From positions 1-7,453 of the forward strand of contig JAJXXN010000277.1 of assembly GCA_021781075.1 (NCBI GenBank): 7,453 bases of DNA, given 5' to 3'. The translations under genes and the position numbers were made by a program. This document shows positions 1 through 5,636 of the stretch, in pieces. The DNA is from Acidobacteriota bacterium. Its GTDB lineage: Bacteria > Acidobacteriota > Terriglobia > Terriglobales > Acidobacteriaceae. Numbering within the stretch: the stretch's first letter is position 1; every line of letters begins with the position of its first letter. The notes beneath the pieces were generated by a model. That model did not search any database and had not been told where the DNA came from. It worked only from the letters and a program-made list of their open reading frames with translations.

Positions 1-1448
1 TCGGCCACTACGAGCGCTTCACCCACGCCCCGCTCTCGCGAGACAACAACCTCACCACCGGCCGCATCTACGAGCAAATCATCCTCAAGGAGCGGCGCGG
101 CGATTACCTCGGCAAAACCGTCCAGGTCATCCCCCACGTCACCAACGAAATCAAAAACGCCATGCGCAAGGTCGCCGCAAACGGCGCCGATGTAACCATC
201 GTCGAAATCGGCGGCACCGTCGGCGATATCGAGTCCCTCCCCTTCATCGAGGCCATCCGCCAGATGCGCCAGGAACTCGGACGCGAAAACACCTGCTTCG
301 TCCACCTCACCCTCGTCCCCTGGATCGCCGCCGCGCAGGAGCTCAAGACCAAGCCCACCCAGCACTCCGTCAAGGAACTCCTCTCCATCGGCATCCAGGC
401 CGACGTCCTCCTCTGCCGCACCGACCGGCCACTGCCCCGCGAGATGAAACAAAAAATCGCCGCCTTCTGCAACGTCGAGGAACGCGCCGTCATCACCGCA
501 AAGGATGTCCCTTCCATCTACGAGGTCCCCCTCGGCTTCGCGCAGGAGGGCGTCGATGAACTCATCCTAAAATACCTCCGCATTGACGCGCCCGCCGCAG
601 ACCTCTCCAAATGGCAGGACCTCGTCCACCGCGCCTACAACCCGCGGGACGAAGTCTCCATCGCCATCGTCGGCAAATACGTCGAGTACGAGGACAGCTA
701 CAAGTCCCTCAAGGAGGCGCTCACCCACGGCGCGCTCTCGCAAAACCTCAAGCTCAAAATCACGTGGATCGAAGCCGAGGGTCTCGAGTCAAAATCCCCC
801 GACGACCGCGGCTACGAGTCGCAGCTTGAAGGCTTCGATGGCATCCTCGTCCCCGGCGGATTCGGCAAGCGCGGCATCGAGGGCATGTTGAACGCCATCC
901 GTTACGCCCGCGAAAAATCCATCCCCTATTTCGGCATCTGCCTCGGCATGCAGACCGCATGCATCGAGTTCGCCCGCAACGTCTGCGGCCTCAAGGACGC
1001 AAACTCCTCCGAGTTCGACACCAGTTGCCAGCACCGCATCATCTACAAGCTCCGCGAACTGCTCGGCGTCGAAGAAATGGGCGGGACCATGAGACTCGGC
1101 GCCTGGACCTGCGTCCTCCAGCCCGAGACACTCGCCTCAAATATCTACGGCGGCAAAACAGAAATCTCCGAGCGCCACCGCCACCGCTACGAGTTCAACC
1201 GCGAGTATGAGGCCCTTCTCACCGGCGGCGGCCTGCGATTGAGCGGCACAACACCCGACAGCACCTACGTCGAAATCGTCGAGATCCCTTCGCACCCATT
1301 CTTCATCGGCTGCCAGTTCCACCCCGAGTTCAAATCCAAACCCCTCGAGCCGCACCCCATCTTCCGCGCCTTCATCGAGGCCAGCTACAAAAACCGTTCC
1401 GTGCAAGGACATTCAGCATCAACCACAAGCACCCCATCCATCGCTTGA
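1..1448 (+). CDS. pyrG: CTP synthase (glutamine-hydrolysing), 5'-truncated
   Basis: CTP synthase aminates UTP to CTP in the cytoplasm, using ATP and ammonia from glutamine; it is the last step of de novo pyrimidine nucleotide synthesis. The reading frame is open from base 3, so 481 residues are visible and only about the first 70 are missing. The start of the visible part is the GHYERF segment next to the ATP/Mg site, followed by TGRIY, KERRGDYLG and TVQVIPH. The Mg/ATP loop EIGGTVGDIES follows near base 204. The class I glutamine amidotransferase half holds the oxyanion loop GGFGKRG, the nucleophile Cys in FGICLGMQ (codon 939-941), and the His/Glu pair in FHPEF (His codon 1320-1322, Glu codon 1326-1328). 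All key residues are intact. After the usual end (FRAFIEASY) the protein runs on for about 19 Ser/Thr-rich residues. The TGA stop lies at the centre of an inverted repeat. GTP is the known allosteric activator of this family, which links it to guaB in this window. The identification is very secure. Confidence 0.97.
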   Translation, partial: GHYERFTHAPLSRDNNLTTGRIYEQIILKERRGDYLGKTVQVIPHVTNEIKNAMRKVAANGADVTIVEIGGTVGDIESLPFIEAIRQMRQELGRENTCFVHLTLVPWIAAAQELKTKPTQHSVKELLSIGIQADVLLCRTDRPLPREMKQKIAAFCNVEERAVITAKDVPSIYEVPLGFAQEGVDELILKYLRIDAPAADLSKWQDLVHRAYNPRDEVSIAIVGKYVEYEDSYKSLKEALTHGALSQNLKLKITWIEAEGLESKSPDDRGYESQLEGFDGILVPGGFGKRGIEGMLNAIRYAREKSIPYFGICLGMQTACIEFARNVCGLKDANSSEFDTSCQHRIIYKLRELLGVEEMGGTMRLGAWTCVLQPETLASNIYGGKTEISERHRHRYEFNREYEALLTGGGLRLSGTTPDSTYVEIVEIPSHPFFIGCQFHPEFKSKPLEPHPIFRAFIEASYKNRSVQGHSASTTSTPSIA

Positions 1449-1459
1449 GCGATGGATGG
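1434..1459. repeat. Perfect 12-bp inverted repeat centred on the pyrG stop codon
   Basis: The arm CCATCCATCGCT (1434-1445) is exactly complementary to AGCGATGGATGG (1448-1459), with only TG (1446-1447) between them. In RNA it would fold into an 11-bp stem with a TTGA tetraloop. The pyrG TGA occupies 1446-1448. No T-run follows on either strand, so it is not a canonical intrinsic terminator. It could act as a 3'-end stabiliser, a weak terminator or a protein-binding site. Confidence 0.75.
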
Positions 1460-1509
1460 CTTACTACAAATCTTCCCAACTCCCGCCAATGTCCGCCGCC
1501 GCCACTTGC

Positions 1510-1515
1510 TATCCT
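1510..1515 (+). promoter_or_regulatory. Possible -10 box for the lipoprotein gene
   Basis: TATCCT at 1510-1515 resembles a sigma-70 -10 box and ends 8 bases before the preferred ATG at 1524. Transcription would then start at or next to the ATG, giving a leaderless or nearly leaderless mRNA. That would fit the lack of any Shine-Dalgarno-like sequence before this ATG. I see no convincing -35 box, so the call is weak. Confidence 0.25.
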
Positions 1516-1523
1516 GTTCCCTG

Positions 1524-2087
1524 ATGAAATATTTTTGCCACGCCACCGCATTGCTTCCGCTCGCACTTTTGCTCGCAGGTTGTCACTCGCAACCGGAAAA
1601 GGCCGTCGAATCCACCGTCAAGCGCGTCGAAAATAAAGCCCTTGACGCTGAGCACAAGGCCCAGGCCCAGCAGGCCCAACTCGACCGCGACCGCGCCGCA
1701 CTCGCCCATATCCCCGTGCCCACCAAAAGCCTCTACGTCGACATCAAGGAGCCCGGCGCATGGCAAAACCCTTTTATCTCCGTCGATAAAGACTACCTGA
1801 CCCTGCGCATCACCCATCAGGACGCCAACGCCAGCTCTCTCGGCAAGGGCACCATCCTGCGCCCTGAGACCGCGCGCCGCCAGGAGGTGCAGATTTCCCC
1901 CGACAAACTCACCGAGGCACTCCTCGACCTCCCCGATGACGCATGGCGTTATGGCCGCATTGTCGCCATTGGCGAGTCGCCCCTCGCCGATCCAAAGTAC
2001 CGCCCGCAGATCCGGCGCAATATTGAAGCCACCATCGGGCAACTCAATGACCTCGGCGTTGTCGTTGAGGAGTGGCCCTCGCGCTGA
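1524..2087 (+). CDS. Predicted lipoprotein with ExbD/TolR-like C-terminal region
   Basis: This 187-residue protein is of unrecognised function. From the ATG at 1524 it begins with a short lipoprotein signal: hydrophobic residues 8-18, then lipobox LLAGC with the lipidated Cys at residue 20. It should therefore be exported and membrane-anchored. An in-frame ATG at 1452 would put 24 unsuitable residues ahead of the signal and lies inside the palindrome, so 1524 is preferred. Residues 24-60 are charged and rich in Ala, Gln and Lys, and look like a helical or coiled-coil linker. Residues 66-187 hold a strand-like NPFISVDKDYLTLRI segment, then SPDKLTEALLDL, a GRIVAIGES strand and a final helix ending in LGVVVEEWP. 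This order recalls the periplasmic domain of ExbD/TolR, but without the N-terminal transmembrane helix. That resemblance is inference from memory of the family. The gene lies 75 bases after pyrG and 63 bases before the DUF2147 gene. Confidence 0.8.
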   Translation: MKYFCHATALLPLALLLAGCHSQPEKAVESTVKRVENKALDAEHKAQAQQAQLDRDRAALAHIPVPTKSLYVDIKEPGAWQNPFISVDKDYLTLRITHQDANASSLGKGTILRPETARRQEVQISPDKLTEALLDLPDDAWRYGRIVAIGESPLADPKYRPQIRRNIEATIGQLNDLGVVVEEWPSR

Positions 2088-2116
2088 CCCCCTGTCCCTC
2101 CGCCGCGTGCGGGGAG

Positions 2117-2122
2117 TAAAAT
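2117..2122 (+). promoter_or_regulatory. Possible -10 box for the DUF2147 gene
   Basis: TAAAAT at 2117-2122, in the 63-base gap after the lipoprotein gene, is a good match to a sigma-70 -10 box. It would give a 5' leader of roughly 20 bases. The expected -35 region has only poor matches, such as CTGTCC at 2092-2097 with a 19-base spacer. A G-rich stretch at 2137-2143, 7 bases before the ATG at 2151, could serve as ribosome binding site. Confidence 0.35.
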
Positions 2123-2150
2123 GCGCCCATAACTTCGGGGGTGCATTCCT

Positions 2151-2609
2151 ATGCCGCAAAAATCAGCTCTCTTTCTTGCTGCCATGCTGCTCCTTGCTTC
2201 GGCAGGCATCGACTCCACCGCGCAACAACTCTCGCAAAAACTCCAATTCGCCGTCGGCAAGTGGCAGGTGATGAACAACGACGGCTCGCTTGGCGGCCAG
2301 GTGGAGACCAATATCGTCGACGGCAAGCTCGTCGGCAAGGTCATCAAACTCAGGCCCGGCAAGCCCGAGGGCAGCATCTGCAACCTCTGCTCCGGCGACT
2401 ACAAGGACAAACCCATGCTGGGGCTCACCATCATGTGGGATCTCAAGCCCAGCGGCGATATCTGGGTGGATGGAATCATCCTCGATCCCGACAACGGCAA
2501 GCAGTACAAGAGCAAGCTCTGGGCCGTCGACAAGGACCACCTCTCCATGCGTGGTTATGTCGGCTTTTCCTTGTTTGGCCGCACTTCCAACTGGGTGCGC
2601 CTACCCTAG
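2151..2609 (+). CDS. Secreted DUF2147 family protein
   Basis: This 152-residue protein matches the DUF2147 family, whose role is not established. Residues 1-24 form a Sec signal peptide: Lys4, hydrophobic residues 6-18, and a plausible cleavage site STA|QQ after residue 24. The mature protein shows the family pattern in order: GKWQV (36-40), a VDGKLVGKVIKL strand (56-67), a Cys77-x2-Cys80 pair followed by SGDYKDKPMLGL (81-92), then DGIILDPDNGKQYKSK (107-122). It closes with MRGYVGFSLFGRTSNW (133-148). About 128 mature residues is the usual size for this family. It likely acts outside the cytoplasmic membrane, and the two cysteines may form a disulphide. The oxidase gene starts 19 bases downstream on the same strand, so the two may be co-transcribed. 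The family call is confident; no function should be inferred from it. Confidence 0.88.
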   Translation: MPQKSALFLAAMLLLASAGIDSTAQQLSQKLQFAVGKWQVMNNDGSLGGQVETNIVDGKLVGKVIKLRPGKPEGSICNLCSGDYKDKPMLGLTIMWDLKPSGDIWVDGIILDPDNGKQYKSKLWAVDKDHLSMRGYVGFSLFGRTSNWVRLP

Positions 2610-2615
2610 GAAGAG
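2608..2615 (+). promoter_or_regulatory. Strong Shine-Dalgarno sequence before the oxidase gene
   Basis: AGGAAGAG overlaps the TAG stop of the DUF2147 gene. It is only 5 bases from an ATG at 2621 but 13 bases from the in-frame GTG at 2629 that opens the oxidase frame. The ATG at 2621 begins a nine-codon frame (MVAWIIFRY, stop 2648-2650) overlapping the oxidase start. The ribosome site is therefore well placed for the wrong frame. Confidence 0.5.
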
Positions 2616-2628
2616 CTAACATGGTAGC

Positions 2629-5562
2629 GTGGATCATTTTTCGGTACTGAATAATCACCTGCCTCCTCTGCCGCATGAGAAATTCAAAGCGGCGCGCGAG
2701 TTGGAGTCGGCTCTCAAAAAATCCGTGCGCGGTGAGGTGCGTTTCGACCTCGGCTCGCGCGCCCTCTACGCAACCGACGCATTCAACTACCGCCAACTGC
2801 CGGTCGGCGTTGTTTGCCCGCGGGATGCCAATGACGTGGCCACGGCCCTCGCAGCCTGCCGCGCCGTCGGCGCTGCCGTGCTGCCGCGCGGCGCCGGCAC
2901 CAGCCTCGCCGGCCAATGCGCCAATGTCGCCGTCGTCTTCGATTACTCACGCCACATGCGGCAGTTGGCGGGCATTAACCCCGAAGCACGCATCGCCGCG
3001 GTCGAGCCGGGGATTGTGCTCGACACCCTGCGTGACGCCGCTGAACTCCACCACCTCACCTACGCACCCGACCCCGCAACCCACTCCCGCTGCACACTCG
3101 GCGGCATGATTGGCAACAATAGTTGCGGCGTGCACGGCCTCCTCGGCGGCAAAGTCGCCGACAATGTCGAAAGCCTCGACCTCGTGCTTTACGACGGCAC
3201 GCGCTTGACGGTGGGCCGCACATCTCCCGCGGAACTCGACGCCATCATCGCCCAGGGCGGCCGCATCGGCAAAATTTATCACTCCCTGCGCACTCTGCGC
3301 GACCGCTACGCCACCTCGATCCGCGCTAAATTCCCCAACATTCCCCGCCGTGTCTCCGGCTACAACCTCGACGAACTCCTCGATGAAAACGGTTTCCATG
3401 TTGCGCGCGCGCTGGTTGGCAGCGAGGGAACCTGCGCCAACATCGTCGGAGCAAGATTGAACCTGAGCGTCAGCCCGCCCTGCCGGGTGCTGGTTGCGCA
3501 TGGATTCGAGGATGTTTTTCTGGCCGCCGACTCCGTGCCGCGCATACTCGAATTCAAACCCATCGGCCTAGAGGGCATGGACCAGATGCTCATCGACTTC
3601 ATGCGCCGCAAGCAACTCGCCGTTGAAAATGTCGGCCTGCTCCCGCCGGGCGGCGGATTCCTGCTGGTTGAATTTGGCGGATGGTCAAACGAAGAGGCGC
3701 AAACCAAGGCCCGGGATTTTGCCGGGGCTGCGCGTGCATGGCCAAATCCTCCGTCGTCGCGAATCTATTCGCCCGATGAGGCCAAACGCGTTTGGAGCGT
3801 GCGCGAATCAGCGCTGGGCGCAACCGTCTTTGTCCCCGGCGAACCCGATGGATGGGAGGGCTGGGAGGACGCCGGGATTCCACCCGCGCATCTGGGCGCT
3901 TACCTGCGCAAATTGACCGCCCTCATGAAGGACTTCGGCTATCGCACGCCGCTCTATGGCCACTTTGGCCAGGGTTGCGTGCACATGCGCATCAACTTTG
4001 ATTTTTCCAGCGACAACGGAATCAAAAAGTTCCGCGCCTTTCTGGAACGCGCCGCCGACCTCGTCCTGGGCTTCGGCGGCTCGCTCTCCGGCGAGCATGG
4101 GGACGGCCAGGCGCGCGCCGCGCTGTTGCCAAAAATGTTTGGCCCGGAGTTGATGGATGCATTCCGCGAGTTCAAGCGCATCTGGGACCCGGAAAACAAA
4201 ATGAACCCCGGCAAACTTGTCGATGCCGTTCGTGTTTACGACCCGGTCGAAAATATCCGCCACGGCGCGCAGGAAGCCAGGGAACTTGAAACCCATTTCG
4301 CCTTCGCCGCGGACGGTGGTTCCTTTGCCCGCGCCACGGGGCGTTGCGTCGGCGTTGCCGCTTGCCGCAAAACCTCTGGCGGCGTCATGTGCCCTAGCTA
4401 CCGCGCCACCGGCGAGGAGCAGCACTCCACGCGTGGCCGCGCCCGCCTTCTCTGGGAACTGTTCAGCGGCGCGCTCCAGGACGAAGGCTTCCAAAGCCCC
4501 TCCGTGCGCGAGGCCCTCGAACTTTGCCTCAGTTGCAAGGCCTGCAAAAGTGAGTGCCCGGTGCAGGTGGATGTGGCAAAGTGGAAGGCCGAGTTCCTGG
4601 CCCAGCACTACAAAGGCCGCCTGCATCCGCTCCACCATTATGTCTTCGGCTTCGCCGACAAACTCGCCCGCTGGGGCGCGCAATTGCCGGCATTGACCAA
4701 TGGCGCAATGAATCTTCCGCTCTCCGGCGCACTGGTCAAAAAAATTGTGGGCATCGCCGCCGGGCGCAAAATGCCGCAGCTTGCAAAAACAAGCTTTTTG
4801 GCAGCGGCGCGCGGCAAAGCCGCAACAAACACCCCTTCGCGTACGCAGCGTGTCGTACTCTGGGCCGACACTTGGAACAACTACTATCACCCGTCCGCGT
4901 TGCGGGCCGCGCAAGCTGTCCTTGAACAAGCCGGGTTTGATGTCTCCCTGCCGCGCAAACACCTCTGCTGCGGCAGGCCTCTCTATGATTTCGGGTTCCT
5001 GGATCATGCTAAAAAATATCTGCTGGCCGTACTCGATGCCATGCGGGAGGAAATCGACGCCGGCACCCCGTTCATCTTCCTCGAGCCAAGCTGCGCATCG
5101 GTCTGCACCGACGAGATGCCCGAGATGCTGCCAACCAACGAGCGCGCCCTGAAACTCCGCAGGCAAATATGGCTCTTTGCCGACTGGATCGAAGCCAAGG
5201 CCCCTGCATGGGCCGGGACTCAACTCCAAGCTCGCGAGGTTCTGGTCCATGGCCATTGCCATCACAAGGCCAGCTTCGACGGGCCGAAAAGCGAACTCGC
5301 ACTGCTTCAACGCTTCGGCGCGAATGCCCGCATGATCGAAGCGGGCTGCTGCGGAATGGCCGGGCCATTCGGCTTTGAAGCGAATAAATTCGAACTCTCG
5401 CAAAAAATTGCCGAGGAAGCCCTCCTGCCCGCCGTTCGTCAAGCCTCCGCGCAAACGCTGCTGGTCGCCGACGGTTTCAGTTGCCGCGAGCAGATCGCGC
5501 AACTTACTGACCGCCGTGCGCTGCACTTTGCCGAGGTTTTGGCGTTGAATATTGGCAAGTAG
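2629..5562 (+). CDS. Fused FAD-linked oxidase / Fe-S oxidoreductase (D-2-hydroxyacid dehydrogenase type)
   Basis: This 977-residue protein joins a glycolate-oxidase-GlcD-like flavoprotein to a GlcF-like Fe-S protein, as in YdiJ and related quinone-linked D-lactate or D-2-hydroxyglutarate dehydrogenases. It probably oxidises a D-2-hydroxyacid and passes electrons through FAD and Fe-S clusters to the respiratory chain. The FAD-binding PCMH domain spans about 55-200, with PRGAGTSLAGQC (86-97) and GGMIGNNSCG (158-167). The oxidase C-terminal domain spans about 240-535, with GHFGQGCVHMRINFD (444-458), GEHGDGQAR (488-496) and NPGK. The Fe-S part has Cys573, Cys579 and Cys588 (CPSYRAT), then C633-x2-C636-x2-C639-x3-C643-P. 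Two CCG-type motifs follow: HLCCG (778-782) and EAGCCGMAG (904-912). All expected cysteines are present. The start is uncertain: GTG 2629 is the first in-frame option, TTG 2701 is another, and the best-spaced SD points to an out-of-frame ATG at 2621. Substrate cannot be told from sequence, so I give no gene symbol. Confidence 0.93.
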   Translation: MDHFSVLNNHLPPLPHEKFKAARELESALKKSVRGEVRFDLGSRALYATDAFNYRQLPVGVVCPRDANDVATALAACRAVGAAVLPRGAGTSLAGQCANVAVVFDYSRHMRQLAGINPEARIAAVEPGIVLDTLRDAAELHHLTYAPDPATHSRCTLGGMIGNNSCGVHGLLGGKVADNVESLDLVLYDGTRLTVGRTSPAELDAIIAQGGRIGKIYHSLRTLRDRYATSIRAKFPNIPRRVSGYNLDELLDENGFHVARALVGSEGTCANIVGARLNLSVSPPCRVLVAHGFEDVFLAADSVPRILEFKPIGLEGMDQMLIDFMRRKQLAVENVGLLPPGGGFLLVEFGGWSNEEAQTKARDFAGAARAWPNPPSSRIYSPDEAKRVWSVRESALGATVFVPGEPDGWEGWEDAGIPPAHLGAYLRKLTALMKDFGYRTPLYGHFGQGCVHMRINFDFSSDNGIKKFRAFLERAADLVLGFGGSLSGEHGDGQARAALLPKMFGPELMDAFREFKRIWDPENKMNPGKLVDAVRVYDPVENIRHGAQEARELETHFAFAADGGSFARATGRCVGVAACRKTSGGVMCPSYRATGEEQHSTRGRARLLWELFSGALQDEGFQSPSVREALELCLSCKACKSECPVQVDVAKWKAEFLAQHYKGRLHPLHHYVFGFADKLARWGAQLPALTNGAMNLPLSGALVKKIVGIAAGRKMPQLAKTSFLAAARGKAATNTPSRTQRVVLWADTWNNYYHPSALRAAQAVLEQAGFDVSLPRKHLCCGRPLYDFGFLDHAKKYLLAVLDAMREEIDAGTPFIFLEPSCASVCTDEMPEMLPTNERALKLRRQIWLFADWIEAKAPAWAGTQLQAREVLVHGHCHHKASFDGPKSELALLQRFGANARMIEAGCCGMAGPFGFEANKFELSQKIAEEALLPAVRQASAQTLLVADGFSCREQIAQLTDRRALHFAEVLALNIGK

Positions 5563-5578
5563 CTGAATTCGATACAAT
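5552..5578 (+). promoter_or_regulatory. Likely guaB promoter
   Basis: TTGGCA (5552-5557) and TACAAT (5573-5578) match sigma-70 -35 and -10 boxes, with a slightly short 15-base spacer. The -35 box lies inside the last codons of the oxidase gene, whose stop is at 5560-5562. A start near 5585 would leave a leader of about 50 bases before the guaB ATG at 5637. This suggests guaB can be transcribed independently of the oxidase gene. Confidence 0.5.
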
Positions 5579-5586
5579 GGTCTATG

Positions 5587-5617
5587 GCATTTTGTCGCCG
5601 TGCATCCGGCCAAATGC
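5587..5617 (+). promoter_or_regulatory. Small two-part hairpin in the guaB leader
   Basis: GCATTT (5587-5592) pairs with AAATGC (5612-5617). Inside it, GCCG (5597-5600) pairs with CGGC (5607-5610) around a six-base loop, with an asymmetric internal loop between the two stems. It sits between the likely promoter and the G-rich stretch GGGGAG (5618-5623), which lies 13 bases before the guaB ATG. I do not recognise it as any known riboswitch, and short stems like this can arise by chance. Confidence 0.25.
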
Positions 5618-5636
5618 GGGGAGCATCGAATAGAGT

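Noticed and set aside
2099..2115. Possible hairpin CCGC/GCGG after the lipoprotein gene as a terminator
   Set aside because: The stem is only about four pairs without bulges, and no T-run follows. It overlaps the proposed promoter region.
1509..2159. A 216-codon open frame on the - strand opposite the lipoprotein gene
   Set aside because: The + strand frame has a clear lipobox signal peptide. The antisense product has no recognisable feature.
2141..2650. A 169-codon + strand frame overlapping the DUF2147 gene
   Set aside because: The translation is Arg/Gln-rich and without motifs. The DUF2147 frame over the same bases matches a known family. Only the final nine codons were kept, as a question about the oxidase start.
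3847..3855. A second copy of GATGGATGG, part of the pyrG palindrome arm
   Set aside because: It lies inside the oxidase coding region, encodes conserved-looking residues, and lacks the inverted partner, so it is a chance match.
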